A stretch of 64,000 nt of DNA from Bacillus pumilus (GCF_900186955.1 NZ_LT906438.1:3791668-3855667), one strand, 5' to 3'. Positions 37,397-46,393 are shown, numbered from the stretch's first letter. Numbers and translations: made by a program. The notes: a model not told the origin generated them from the sequence alone.

Positions 37397-38254
37397 TTAA
37401 TGAATGTACATATCGCTGACAAGAATATCCTTTAACACACTTGTTGGAATCGTGAATTCAACTACACCCATGTAACCAGGCGCCACATCATATTCATTAA
37501 AGGAAATCACCAGTTTGCCTTTTGAATTGATATAGAAGCTTTGATCTGGCTGAATCTTCTTAAACGGATCAACCGTATCTTGCTTGGTAATCCAGTAAAT
37601 CTTATTTGAATCCTCTTTCATCTGTTTCTTCATTTGCTCTTTAATATTTTCACTAATCACATCAATATAACGGTCATCTTTAAACAGGCTTGGTAATGTA
37701 ATGAGTACATGATTTTTCTTATCCACCGTATCATACGTCATTTCCTCTGCCGCAGACGCCTGAGTGGTCACCTTGTATCGACCTAGTGAGAGAATTTGGT
37801 CATTGTTTGTTCTCACTTCATATCCGCTCTCAACACTTAAATGACCATTTTTATATCCCTTTGTTTCCTTTTCAAAATCTTGATACAGCTTTTTGTTTTC
37901 AGCTAAATATTTTTGATTCAGGCTGTCTTGTAATTTTCCGTCCCCAAGCCCTGAAACGTGTGGTGTTTTAAGGTCAATATTCGTTCCTTGATCGCTCTTT
38001 TTAAATTCTGTGAATGTCACGACTTTCACCAGCTCGCCAATGACAGGTATCTCCGAAATAGCTCTTGCCGCCTGTGGACTGACATTCACAGTCGTGACAA
38101 ATAGAGCAGCCGCAGCAACAAGTCCGATCGTCCATTGCTGAAAATGAGGTTTTTTGTTTTTTCGTTTTAATGTCCGTTCAACCATAGCATCATATTCCGG
38201 TGGAATGGGGATTTCTAAATATTCCTCTTTTAACTGTTCTAAATACTTATCCAT
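37397..38254 (-). CDS. rsiV: Anti-sigma-V factor RsiV
   Basis: 285 residues, the B. subtilis RsiV length. Cytoplasmic sigma-binding N-terminus (1-38, DKYLEQLKEEYLEIPIPPEYD), one membrane helix (about 42-60), extracellular DUF3298/DUF4163 lysozyme-binding domain (about 85-285). In B. subtilis, lysozyme binding triggers cleavage and release of sigma V. The start immediately follows the sigV TAA, with AGGAGG inside the last sigV codons, so translation is coupled. Confidence 0.88.
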   Translation of the reverse strand: MDKYLEQLKEEYLEIPIPPEYDAMVERTLKRKNKKPHFQQWTIGLVAAAALFVTTVNVSPQAARAISEIPVIGELVKVVTFTEFKKSDQGTNIDLKTPHVSGLGDGKLQDSLNQKYLAENKKLYQDFEKETKGYKNGHLSVESGYEVRTNNDQILSLGRYKVTTQASAAEEMTYDTVDKKNHVLITLPSLFKDDRYIDVISENIKEQMKKQMKEDSNKIYWITKQDTVDPFKKIQPDQSFYINSKGKLVISFNEYDVAPGYMGVVEFTIPTSVLKDILVSDMYIH

Positions 38255-38749
38255 TTATATTTCCTCCTGCGATAATTCTACTTTTAAAAGCCGCAACGCC
38301 TTATATAATCTTGTTTTAATGGTGTTTTCATTTTCATCGAGAATGTGGGCGATGTCCTCTAGTTTTAAATCTTCAAAGAATCTCAAGATAATGATGCCCC
38401 GGTAGATTTCGGGCAAATCCTCTATGGCTCTTCTGACATCTTGATCCTCATATACATCTGATTCACCCTGTGATAAGAATTCAAGCGTATCATCGTCTGT
38501 CACTTGCACCCGCTTCTTCTTTCGTAAAAAGTCTAGGGCTGCGTTCACCACGATTTTATAAAACCAGCTATGCATCTTGGTCGCATCCTCTAATCGGTGA
38601 ACAGATTTGAGTGCTTTATGAATCGCCTCTTGAACGACATCCATCGCATCTTCTGGGTTTTTGACATAACTATAGGATAATCGATAAAAACTGTGTTTAT
38701 GCTCCATTACGTAATCAGCAAATTGATCCTCAATTTTTCGTTTCTTCAT
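38255..38749 (-). CDS. sigV: ECF RNA polymerase sigma factor SigV
   Basis: 164 residues: region 2 (about 15-85, YSYVKNPEDAMDVVQEAIHKAL), region 4 (about 105-160, LPEIYRGIIILRFFEDLKLEDIA). Directly followed by rsiV. In B. subtilis, sigma V responds to lysozyme and controls sigV-rsiV-oatA-yrhK; oatA is not next to it here. AAAGGAG 11 nt before the ATG. Confidence 0.88.
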   Translation of the reverse strand: MKKRKIEDQFADYVMEHKHSFYRLSYSYVKNPEDAMDVVQEAIHKALKSVHRLEDATKMHSWFYKIVVNAALDFLRKKKRVQVTDDDTLEFLSQGESDVYEDQDVRRAIEDLPEIYRGIIILRFFEDLKLEDIAHILDENENTIKTRLYKALRLLKVELSQEEI

Positions 38750-38804
38750 TTTACAAAGAGCTCCTTTATCTTAAATGCGCATCGGTTATTTCTTACAATG
38801 GATA

Positions 38805-38831
38805 GACGCGCACCTTTTGAAAATAGTTTGC
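38805..38831 (-). promoter_or_regulatory. Possible autoregulated ECF promoter of sigV
   Basis: Minus strand -35 GCAAAC (38831-38826), 17-nt spacer, -10 CGTC (38808-38805), about 55 nt before sigV. One base off the TGAAAC core; resembles ECF promoters. Confidence 0.45.
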
Positions 38832-38876
38832 GCTCGATTATTTTTTAACATGTCATTCCATTTCCGTTTCTATACA

Positions 38877-38905
38877 AAAAGAGCGAACCAGACAGGTTCA
38901 CTCTT
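38877..38905 (-). terminator. Terminator after the racemase-like gene
   Basis: Minus strand AAAGAGTGAACC, 5-nt loop, GGTTCGCTCTTTTT; overlaps the end of the gene. Confidence 0.8.
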
Positions 38906-39554
38906 TCAAAGCGGATATTGTTTGATGGACAAACTGTTTAAGTGGAGAAAGCGGATGAATGATCGGAACGCCTGTCTCCTCTTTCATCTGCTGTGCCGCA
39001 TGAACCATTGATAGTTGCATCACGCAAATGTCTCCACTTTTTTTCATACATCTTCTGAGCTGCTTTTTGATTAGCTCCTCATAATCCTGCATATCACCAT
39101 TTAGGCAAAGGTGAAAGACATCCTCCATCACCATAACCTCTGCATCAATCTGTTTGCCGTACTCTTTTGCATATGACTCAAGCCGCTTCATTGTCCCTTC
39201 CACTGTATTCGGGTTTGAAAACACAAGTTGAAGAGGCCCTTTTTTCTGACAAATCAGTTCAAATAACGGTTCATCAATCGGAACAATCGGTTGCTTAAAG
39301 AGATGCTGCTGATCACCCAAAGCGGCAATATATTGTGTGCACGTGAGCAGAATGATGTCGGCTTCATCTTCTTTCATCAATTTGTTGATGGCATAGGTTT
39401 GCTGCTTGTGAGGATTAAAATCGGGATCTTTTGTGGCACGTTCTATAAATGATGAATCGACCGTGTGATGCAACTCAATATCTGTATCACCAAACACGTC
39501 TTCTATATAGGACTGATTAGACGGATGGGCATGAAGGCAGTGTAATCGAATCAT
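38898..39554 (-). CDS. Asp/Glu racemase superfamily-like protein
   Basis: 218 residues, cytoplasmic, two similar alpha/beta halves. LLTCTQY (Cys about 71) and the region ICVMQLSMVHAA (about 175-186) sit where Asp/Glu racemases carry their two catalytic cysteines, but the second position shows no Cys (MQLSM). It may be a one-cysteine or non-racemising member. GAGGAG before ATG 39554. Alone on its transcript, so no pathway context. Assignment is by motif position only. Confidence 0.55.
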   Translation of the reverse strand: MIRLHCLHAHPSNQSYIEDVFGDTDIELHHTVDSSFIERATKDPDFNPHKQQTYAINKLMKEDEADIILLTCTQYIAALGDQQHLFKQPIVPIDEPLFELICQKKGPLQLVFSNPNTVEGTMKRLESYAKEYGKQIDAEVMVMEDVFHLCLNGDMQDYEELIKKQLRRCMKKSGDICVMQLSMVHAAQQMKEETGVPIIHPLSPLKQFVHQTISALKE

Positions 39555-39576
39555 CAGGTTCGCTCCTCGTGAAAGT

Positions 39577-39591
39577 TTTCAATCATTATAT
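39577..39591. promoter_or_regulatory. PerR-box-like sequence upstream of katX
   Basis: TTTCAATCATTATAT, three mismatches from TTATAATNATTATAA, in the 105 nt between the divergent racemase-like gene and the catalase. Confidence 0.35.
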
Positions 39592-39659
39592 CAATCCTTG
39601 TATGAAATAGGGAGAAAGATGACCATATTGTTAGGGAGATATTGAAGGAGGGATTCGAA

Positions 39660-41249
39660 TTGAAAGAAGATCAACACCCTAAGCCATCTTCAGAGTCAGA
39701 AGACACTTTAACAAATCGGCAAGGTCACCCCGTAACAGACAATCAAAATATGAGAACCGTTGGAAATAGAGGCCCAACTACGCTTGAAAATTACGATTTC
39801 CTAGAAAAAATCAGTCATTTTGATCGCGAACGTATTCCTGAACGTGTCGTCCATGCGCGCGGTGCAGGAGCTCACGGTTATTTTGAAGCCTATGGCACAT
39901 TCGGTGACGAGCCCATTTCCACTTATACAAGGGCGAAGTTATTTCAGGAAAAAGGAAAAAAGACTCCTGTTTTCGTTCGTTTTTCTGCTGTCATTCACGG
40001 CGGTCATTCGCCAGAAACATTGCGCGATCCGAGAGGGTTTGCGATTAAATTTTATACAGAAGAAGGCAACTGGGACCTCGTTGGAAACAACCTGAAAATT
40101 TTCTTTATCCGAGATGCTTTGAAGTTTCCAGATTTGGTTCATGCCTTTAAGCCTGATCCTGTCACCAATCGGCAGGACGGCGAGCGTATTTTCGACTTCG
40201 TTTCGCAATCTCCTGAAGCGACGCATATGGTGACATTTCTCTTCTCACCTTGGGGCATCCCAGCAACCTATCGCCACATGCAAGGCTCAGGTGTCCATGC
40301 GTACAAATGGGTGAACCATGAAGGAAAAGCAGTGCTGGTCAAATATCACTTTGAACCGAAGCAAGGGATTCGCAACCTGACGCAAGAACAGGCTCAAGCG
40401 ATACAAGGTGAAAACTTTAATCATGCCACACAGGATTTATATGAAGCCATTGAGCAAGGAGATCATCCTGAATGGGAGGTCTATGCGCAGATCATGGAAG
40501 ATGATGCCCACCCTCACCTCGATTTTGATCCGCTTGATCCGACAAAGCTTTGGTACAAGGATGACTATCCATGGAAACCGATCGGACGGATGGTATTAAA
40601 TAAAAATCCAGAAAATTATTTCGCAGAAGTTGAGCAGGTTGCCTTTGGGACTGGCGTTCTCGTAGACGGTTTGGATTTCTCAGATGATAAGTTGCTTCAA
40701 GGGCGCACCTTCTCTTACTCTGATACGCAGCGATATCGTGTGGGACCGAACTATTTACAGCTGCCGATCAATGCACCGAAAAAGCATGTCGCCACGAATC
40801 AAAGAGATGGGCAAATGGAATACCAGGTCGATCAAGGCAAAGGGCAAAATCCCCATGTGAATTATGAACCATCGATCCTCGGCGGATTAAAAGAAGCAAA
40901 GCAGGCTGGAAAGGATCATACGCCTTTTGTAGAGGGTGACGTCAAACGGGAAGCCATTGACCGCCCGAACAACTTCGGACAAGCCGGAGAAACGTATCGC
41001 CGCTTCAATGATTGGGAACGTGAGGAATTGATTAAGAACTTAGTCAACACCCTTGCGACCTGTCAAAAAGACATTCAAGAGCAAATGATCGAAAACTTTA
41101 CAAAGGCTGACCCTGATTACGGAAAGCGTGTCGCTGACGGCTTAAAAGCCTTCAAACAAGAACAGCCAAGCGGACCTATAGGGTCTACAGGCGCCGCACA
41201 AGCTGTAGACGAAGCGATTAACAACAGCACACCATCAGATCCTTATTAA
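39660..41249 (+). CDS. katX: Catalase, KatX type
   Basis: Monofunctional heme catalase (2 H2O2 to O2 and water), 529 residues. Distal His in [12 protein letters not shown], distal Asn in DLVGNN, and the proximal Tyr region [14 protein letters not shown]. The C-terminal extension [20 protein letters not shown] is typical of the KatX group rather than 480-residue KatA. AAGGAGG fits the TTG at 39660, not the TTG at 39642, which lies ahead of it. KatX is a spore catalase in B. subtilis; in B. pumilus a KatX form is reported as the main peroxide-induced enzyme. Confidence 0.9.
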   Translation: MKEDQHPKPSSESEDTLTNRQGHPVTDNQNMRTVGNRGPTTLENYDFLEKISHFDRERIPERVVHARGAGAHGYFEAYGTFGDEPISTYTRAKLFQEKGKKTPVFVRFSAVIHGGHSPETLRDPRGFAIKFYTEEGNWDLVGNNLKIFFIRDALKFPDLVHAFKPDPVTNRQDGERIFDFVSQSPEATHMVTFLFSPWGIPATYRHMQGSGVHAYKWVNHEGKAVLVKYHFEPKQGIRNLTQEQAQAIQGENFNHATQDLYEAIEQGDHPEWEVYAQIMEDDAHPHLDFDPLDPTKLWYKDDYPWKPIGRMVLNKNPENYFAEVEQVAFGTGVLVDGLDFSDDKLLQGRTFSYSDTQRYRVGPNYLQLPINAPKKHVATNQRDGQMEYQVDQGKGQNPHVNYEPSILGGLKEAKQAGKDHTPFVEGDVKREAIDRPNNFGQAGETYRRFNDWEREELIKNLVNTLATCQKDIQEQMIENFTKADPDYGKRVADGLKAFKQEQPSGPIGSTGAAQAVDEAINNSTPSDPY

Positions 41250-41253
41250 ATAA

Positions 41254-41287
41254 AAAAGAATGCAGCGCCTGGGCTGCATTCTTTTTG
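41254..41287 (+). terminator. Terminator between katX and wrbA-like gene (bidirectional)
   Basis: AAAGAATGCAGC, 6-nt loop, GCTGCATTCTTT plus TT; between convergent genes. Confidence 0.9.
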
Positions 41288-41297
41288 TATTCATTGA

Positions 41298-41912
41298 TTA
41301 AGCGTTTTGACCTTTTTTGATCCATTCTGCTACATTGACTGTACGTTTTGCTTGATGTTTTGCAGCAGCTTCTGCGTCCTCTTGGATCTTTCCATTTTGG
41401 TCAACAGTGACACTCACGCCGTAAGGGTTGCCCCCTGCACCGTATAATGAGTCATCTGTGTATCCAGGAGCGGCAATAATCGCTCCCCAGTGGAACATCG
41501 TTGTGTAAAGACTGAGAATGGTCTGCTCCTGCCCGCCATTTGGGTTTTGTGCAGAGGTCATCGCACTCACTGCTTTGTTTGCCAATTTTCCTTGGAACCA
41601 TAAGCCACCAGTTGTGTCTAAGAATTGCTTCATTTGAGCCGGTAGGTTACCAAAACGTGTTGGCATGCTAAAGATGATGGCATCTGCCCACTCTAAATCA
41701 CTTAATTGAACCTCTGGGACATCCTTTGTTTCGTCTAAATGTGCTTTCCATGCTGGATTTGATGCTACAACTGCTTCTGGTGCCAATTCAGCAACCTTTA
41801 ATACTTTCACTTCAGCGCCAGCTTCTTTCGCTCCAGCCTCTGCCCATTTTGCCATCTGATAGTTTGTACCTGTTGAACTATAATAAATAATTGCTAATTT
41901 TACGTTTTCCAT
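41298..41912 (-). CDS. NAD(P)H:quinone oxidoreductase, WrbA/flavodoxin-fold
   Basis: FMN-binding WrbA-type protein, about 204 residues, expected to reduce quinones by two electrons. FMN phosphate loop YYSSTGTNYQMA (about 10-21), MPTRFGNLPAQMKQFLD (about 78-94) and the HWGAIIAAPGY loop. The frame extends to an ATG at 41966, but AAAGGAG fits ATG 41912, and the family starts there (KLAIIYYS). Third gene of the mhqO-mhqD-wrbA operon. B. subtilis Mhq operons carry a nitroreductase (MhqN) instead. Confidence 0.88.
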   Translation of the reverse strand: MENVKLAIIYYSSTGTNYQMAKWAEAGAKEAGAEVKVLKVAELAPEAVVASNPAWKAHLDETKDVPEVQLSDLEWADAIIFSMPTRFGNLPAQMKQFLDTTGGLWFQGKLANKAVSAMTSAQNPNGGQEQTILSLYTTMFHWGAIIAAPGYTDDSLYGAGGNPYGVSVTVDQNGKIQEDAEAAAKHQAKRTVNVAEWIKKGQNA

Positions 41913-41984
41913 TTGTTCCATCTCCTTTTGTTTGGTTTGCCCAAAAAGCTTCTGTAAAAATCCCATCTATATTCCCTACCTTCA

Positions 41985-42593
41985 TTAAAATTGACGACGA
42001 TACCATAATGCCGCAGCATCGACTTCTTCTCTCGTTAGCTGATGTCCGCGATTTTCCCAATGTAGTGTGACCGAAGCGCCTGCGCCTTGCAGCAATTGCT
42101 CAAGCTCCTGTGATTCCTCTGGACGGCACATTGGGTCATTTTCACCAGCTGCGATAAAGACTTGTTTCCCCGCCAATGAAGGCAATGAAACTCCGCGTCT
42201 TGGAACCATTGGATGATGCAGGATCGCTCCTTTTAACGCATCCTCGTAATGGAATAAAAGACTTCCTGCAATGTTCGCCCCATTGGAATATCCGAGAGCG
42301 ACGACATTGTGACGATCGAACCCATATTCATCTGCTGCTTCTCCGATAAATGTATACAGTTCCTCTGTCCGCTCAATTAAATCCTGCTCATCGAAAACAC
42401 CCTCTGCTAAACGTCTGAAAAAGCGCGGCATACCGTTTTCCAACACATTCCCTCTCACACTAAGAACGGATGCGTCAGCATCTACTAAATCGGCAAGCGG
42501 CAATAAATCTTCTTCCGTCCCGCCAGTACCATGCAGTAATAACAAAACAGGTCTTTGTTCATTCTTTCCTTTTCGAAAAAGATGTTTCATCAT
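41985..42593 (-). CDS. mhqD: Carboxylesterase/hydrolase MhqD
   Basis: 202-residue alpha/beta-hydrolase, the length of B. subtilis MhqD (YodD). HGTGGTEEDLLP oxyanion region, nucleophile elbow GYSNGA (Ser about 102), Asp in GENDPM and His in NRGHQLT. Part of the quinone/catechol stress response, probably hydrolysing a ring-cleavage product. Overlaps mhqO by 4 nt. Confidence 0.9.
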   Translation of the reverse strand: MMKHLFRKGKNEQRPVLLLLHGTGGTEEDLLPLADLVDADASVLSVRGNVLENGMPRFFRRLAEGVFDEQDLIERTEELYTFIGEAADEYGFDRHNVVALGYSNGANIAGSLLFHYEDALKGAILHHPMVPRRGVSLPSLAGKQVFIAAGENDPMCRPEESQELEQLLQGAGASVTLHWENRGHQLTREEVDAAALWYRRQF

Positions 42594-43540
42594 AAATCTC
42601 CTTTCCCTTTGATTTCTCTTACCTCAATAGGCAGTACAATTTGTTCAATCTGACTGCGTTGCGCCTCATATTGCGGTGGCAGTTTCAATGCTTCACCCAT
42701 TGTTTCCACTGATTCGTCGTGTGCAAACCCTGGAGGATCAGTCGCAATTTCAAATAATATGCCGCCAAGCTCTCTAAAATAAATGGCATTGAAGTAATTT
42801 CGATCTTGCACAGGTGTCACTTGATACCCGCTTTGTGCAATATGTCTTTGCCAATCTAACTGATCCTGATCATCTGTCGCTCTCCATGCAATATGATGCA
42901 CAACCCCAACACCCATACGTCCGCGTGCAACAGGTGTCTTGTTCACATCAATGACATTGCCTATCTCACCAAACGAACGAAATCTCACATAGTCCTCTTC
43001 TTCTCCAACGCGTTCAAATCCCATTGTTTGTTCTAGTAGCTGCATCGTTTGCTCAGGCTGTGATGTTAACAAAACAGCTCCGCCAAATCCTTTGATCGCA
43101 ACATCTGGCGTAACGCCATTAAATGTCCACTCATTTTGTTTCCCTTCCGCACGCTCTACAAGCTCAATCAACAAGCCGTGTGGATCTTCAAGTGAGAGAA
43201 AGGCTTCACCAAAGCGTTCAACCATTTCATAAGAAATATCAAATTGCTCAAGACGTTCCTTCCAGAAAGAGAAAGCGCCTGGCGGTACGACATATGTCGT
43301 CACGCCCACTTGACCTGCGCCAATTTGTCCCTTTTGAGCACCTGGCCAAGGGAAAAACGTGATAATCGTTCCCGGAGATCCTCCTTCATTTCCAAAATAT
43401 AAATGGTAAGTACCTGGATCATCAAAATTCACGGTCTTCTTCACGAGACGAAGTCCTAAAACACCTGCATAAAAATCAACGTTCTCCTGAGGATGTCCTA
43501 CAATTGCTGTGATATGGTGAATTCCTTCTGTTTTCTTCAC
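42590..43540 (-). CDS. mhqO: Ring-cleaving dioxygenase MhqO
   Basis: 316-residue extradiol-type VOC dioxygenase, two tandem domains (about 5-145 and 155-290), very similar to B. subtilis MhqO (YdfO). Metal ligands likely His in GIHHITAIVGH, His in VVHHIAW and Glu in GGILFEIATDPPGF. Opens catechol/hydroquinone rings. ATG 43561 is upstream of the ribosome binding site; AGGAGG fits GTG 43540 (VKKTEGIHHI). First gene of the operon, behind two MhqR-type boxes. Confidence 0.92.
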   Translation of the reverse strand: MKKTEGIHHITAIVGHPQENVDFYAGVLGLRLVKKTVNFDDPGTYHLYFGNEGGSPGTIITFFPWPGAQKGQIGAGQVGVTTYVVPPGAFSFWKERLEQFDISYEMVERFGEAFLSLEDPHGLLIELVERAEGKQNEWTFNGVTPDVAIKGFGGAVLLTSQPEQTMQLLEQTMGFERVGEEEDYVRFRSFGEIGNVIDVNKTPVARGRMGVGVVHHIAWRATDDQDQLDWQRHIAQSGYQVTPVQDRNYFNAIYFRELGGILFEIATDPPGFAHDESVETMGEALKLPPQYEAQRSQIEQIVLPIEVREIKGKGDL

Positions 43541-43608
43541 TTCTAATGACCTCCTAATCATGAAGTAACAAGCCTCTATTCATTATGTCTTTACTGACGT
43601 CTTTATAT

Positions 43609-43626
43609 TATCTCGAATTCGAGATA
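43609..43626. promoter_or_regulatory. MhqR operator, perfect palindrome
   Basis: TATCTCGAATTCGAGATA, an 18-bp perfect palindrome, identical to the known B. subtilis MhqR box pattern, 69 nt before mhqO. It probably overlaps the promoter. Confidence 0.88.
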
Positions 43627-43646
43627 TTAAAACAAAAAAATATATT

Positions 43647-43664
43647 TATCTCGAATTAAGGATA
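43647..43664. promoter_or_regulatory. Second, imperfect MhqR box
   Basis: TATCTCGAATTAAGGATA, 15 of 18 positions as in the perfect box, centre 38 bp away. The left half-site is intact. Confidence 0.6.
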
Positions 43665-43707
43665 TGATGTTTTTAAATAAAAGTCAACGATTTTTGTTTT
43701 TCCTTTT

Positions 43708-43746
43708 AAAAAAGCAGGTCTGCTTTTACATAACAGACCTGCTCTT
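43708..43746 (-). terminator. Terminator of the ABC transporter operon
   Basis: Minus strand GAGCAGGTCTG, loop of about 11 nt, CAGACCTGCTTTTTT. Confidence 0.85.
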
Positions 43747-43752
43747 CCATGA

Positions 43753-45270
43753 TTATCGCAGTAATTTTTTCTTTTTTAAATAGGCTTTCGCTACCTGAAA
43801 TGCATCCTTACCTTTCACATTCACTCCATAATTCATTTCTCTCATTTCATCGTCTGTGATTTGACCACCAAGCTTATTGAGAGAAGCCTCAATCTCAGGG
43901 TACTCCGTTAATGTCTCCTGCCTTAACAGCGGTGCTCCTTGATATGGCGGGAAAACATGCTGATCATCATCAAGCACCTTTAATTTGTATTGCCTCAATT
44001 CACTGTCTGTCGAATACGCATCGACTAAATTGATATCTCCTTTTTGAATCGCTCGATACCGAAGCTTCGGTTCCATCGTCACTACATCATCAAAGGAAAA
44101 TTGATAGGTCTTTTGAATACCTCGATACCCGTCCTGTCGATCAGAAAATTCTAAGGTGAATCCAGCCTTTATGCGATTCTTGATTTTAGCTAGATCAGAA
44201 ATATTGGATACATCATATTGATCAGCTAGCGACTGAGGCACGGCTAAAGCATACGTATTGTTGTAAGCCATCGGCTCAAGAAGGCGGAGCTGAAAGGATG
44301 ATTCCAAACCGCGCCGCGCTTGCTCATACACTTTTTCTTTATCTGTGCTTTTCGCTGTTTGTTTAAGGAACTCAGAAATTGCAGTACCCGTAAACTCAGG
44401 ATAAATGTCAATATCACCAGAACGTAAAGCTTGAAAAACAAAAGACGTCTTGCCAAGACCAGGCTTAAGATTGACTTGAATATCCGTATCCTGTTCAATT
44501 AAAAGCTTATACATCGAGATCAGAATTTCAGGCTCTGATCCTAGCTTTCCACCGATGGTGATTTCCTTCTTTTCTTGTTGAAATAGTAATGGGCCTGCGA
44601 CAATAGCTCCTGCAATCACAGCAAAAATCGTCACAGAAATCACAGTCTTTTTAAAAGAAATTTTCTCAAACGTACGCAGCACCACATCAAATAAGAGTGC
44701 GAGTAAGGCTGCTGGTATAGCGCCAATGACAATGAGTGACATATCATTTCGGTCAATTCCCAGCAAAATCAGACTTCCTAATCCCCCAGCTCCGATCAGT
44801 GCGGCAAGTGTGGCAGTTCCCACAATGAGAACCATCCCGGTTCGGATACCTGCCATGATGACTGGCATGGCCAGAGGCAGCTCTACTTTTAATAATCGTT
44901 TGCGGTGATTCATTCCCATGGCAAGCGCCGCTTCTCTCAGGGAAGGATCGACCTCCTGAATGCCTGTATATGTATTTCTTAAAATAGGGAGTAAGGCATA
45001 AACGACAAGCGCAATAATCGCAGGCACTTGCCCAATCCCAACGAGAGGAATCAGCAGGCCAAGCAGCGCAAGCGACGGGATTGTTTGCAAGACCGCCGTC
45101 ACCCCAATCACCCATTCTGCAAGCTTTGGCACCCTCGTTAAATAGATACCTAAGGGAATGGCAATCAAAATGGCTAAAAATAAAGCAATAAACGAAATTT
45201 GAATATGCTCAAGCAAGGCGTGTCCCAATTGTTCTTTTCGATCCAATAACACACTGATCCAATCATTCAT
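43753..45270 (-). CDS. ABC transporter permease fused to substrate-binding domain (OpuB/OpuC or EgtU-like)
   Basis: 505 residues in two parts. Residues about 1-235: BPD-type permease with about 6 helices and the EAA loop EAALAMGMNHRKRLLKVELPLA. Residues about 240-505: extracytoplasmic QAT-type binding domain (EITIGGKLGSEPEILISMYK, DIYPEFTGTA, YAL). Such permease-binding fusions import choline, glycine betaine or, in EgtU of streptococci and Listeria, ergothioneine; the ligand cannot be fixed here. ATG 45270 overlaps the ATPase stop by 8 nt. Confidence 0.88.
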   Translation of the reverse strand: MNDWISVLLDRKEQLGHALLEHIQISFIALFLAILIAIPLGIYLTRVPKLAEWVIGVTAVLQTIPSLALLGLLIPLVGIGQVPAIIALVVYALLPILRNTYTGIQEVDPSLREAALAMGMNHRKRLLKVELPLAMPVIMAGIRTGMVLIVGTATLAALIGAGGLGSLILLGIDRNDMSLIVIGAIPAALLALLFDVVLRTFEKISFKKTVISVTIFAVIAGAIVAGPLLFQQEKKEITIGGKLGSEPEILISMYKLLIEQDTDIQVNLKPGLGKTSFVFQALRSGDIDIYPEFTGTAISEFLKQTAKSTDKEKVYEQARRGLESSFQLRLLEPMAYNNTYALAVPQSLADQYDVSNISDLAKIKNRIKAGFTLEFSDRQDGYRGIQKTYQFSFDDVVTMEPKLRYRAIQKGDINLVDAYSTDSELRQYKLKVLDDDQHVFPPYQGAPLLRQETLTEYPEIEASLNKLGGQITDDEMREMNYGVNVKGKDAFQVAKAYLKKKKLLR

Positions 45271-46228
45271 GTGACTCGCCCCTCTCACTAGGTGAATCAG
45301 CTAAAAACTGAATCACAGCTTGACGATTCACTAGTCCAATTCGCTCCCCATCCTTTTCCACAGCCAATTCCTCATGCTTTGCCAATTGGGATAAGACCTC
45401 ATCCAGCGTGGCATGTGCTGTGATCACTTCATAGCCTAAAAGAGCCTCGTGAGCCATTGGTCTAGCCAAGACTTCTAGCTCAAACGCTTGTTGTCCTACA
45501 TGGCGAGCAGCCCCGGAGACAAACTCCCGAACAAAAGCATTGACTGGGTGTTGAACCAATTCCTCTGGACGACCAATCTGCACCACTTTCCCTTCCTTCA
45601 TGATACAAATTCGATCACCAAGCCTCATCGCCTCCTGCATATCATGCGTCACGAAAACAATGGTCTTTTGAATACGGCGCTGCAAATCAAGCAGATCATC
45701 CTGCAATTTCTCCCTTGTTAGTGGATCTAACGCACTAAATGGTTCATCCATCAGGATAATCTCAGGATCAGCTGCAAGTGCACGTGCCACACCGATACGC
45801 TGCTGCTGTCCACCAGATAGCTCTGACGGCTTTCGATGTCGATACATAGCAGGGTCAAGCCCAACCATCTGCATCAATTCATCCACTCGCTTTTTAATCT
45901 CGTTCCGACTCCATTGTTTGAGCTCTGGCACCACAGCGATATTTTCTTCAATGGTCATATGAGGAAAAAGAGCAATTTGCTGTAGAACATACCCAATATC
46001 CCAGCGCAGCTCATACATATCATAATCGTTTATTTTTTGACCCTTTATGTAAATCTCACCTTCTGTTGAAGAAATGAGACGATTGATCATTTTCAATGTT
46101 GTCGTTTTCCCGCTTCCACTAGGTCCAATGAAAACAAAAAACTCACCTTTCTGAATCTCTAAATCAACAGATTCAACGGCATAACGCTCATCTGAAAATT
46201 GCATCGATACTTTCCTAAACTCAATCAT
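45263..46228 (-). CDS. ABC transporter ATP-binding protein (OpuCA/EgtV-like)
   Basis: 321 residues. Walker A GPSGSGKTT (about 38-46), Q-loop, signature LSGGQQQR, Walker B IILMDEPFSALD, H-loop VTHD. C-terminal tail (about 240-315) holds one CBS-like repeat (LDEVLSQLAKHEELAVEKDGERIGLVNRQ), usual for OpuA/OpuC ATPases, where CBS domains sense ionic strength. A TTG at 46249 is in frame; ATG 46228 preferred. Operon with the fused permease-binding protein. Confidence 0.88.
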   Translation of the reverse strand: MIEFRKVSMQFSDERYAVESVDLEIQKGEFFVFIGPSGSGKTTTLKMINRLISSTEGEIYIKGQKINDYDMYELRWDIGYVLQQIALFPHMTIEENIAVVPELKQWSRNEIKKRVDELMQMVGLDPAMYRHRKPSELSGGQQQRIGVARALAADPEIILMDEPFSALDPLTREKLQDDLLDLQRRIQKTIVFVTHDMQEAMRLGDRICIMKEGKVVQIGRPEELVQHPVNAFVREFVSGAARHVGQQAFELEVLARPMAHEALLGYEVITAHATLDEVLSQLAKHEELAVEKDGERIGLVNRQAVIQFLADSPSERGESHE

Positions 46229-46393
46229 CTTCCCACACCCTGACTGCAATTATTTTCTAGACTACCAATATGACAGATCGCCCCCGTATTTGTATAGAAC
46301 AAACTGTCACTTTTTCTCTCTTTTACATACTTCCCCTAGGATGCCCGCCAAAAACAGCTCTAGCCAATTCGGATGAGATTCTTCGTGAGACAA

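Noticed and set aside
39939..40226. Antisense ORFs within katX and other core genes
   Set aside because: They follow the codon structure of the real gene on the other strand and lack start signals.
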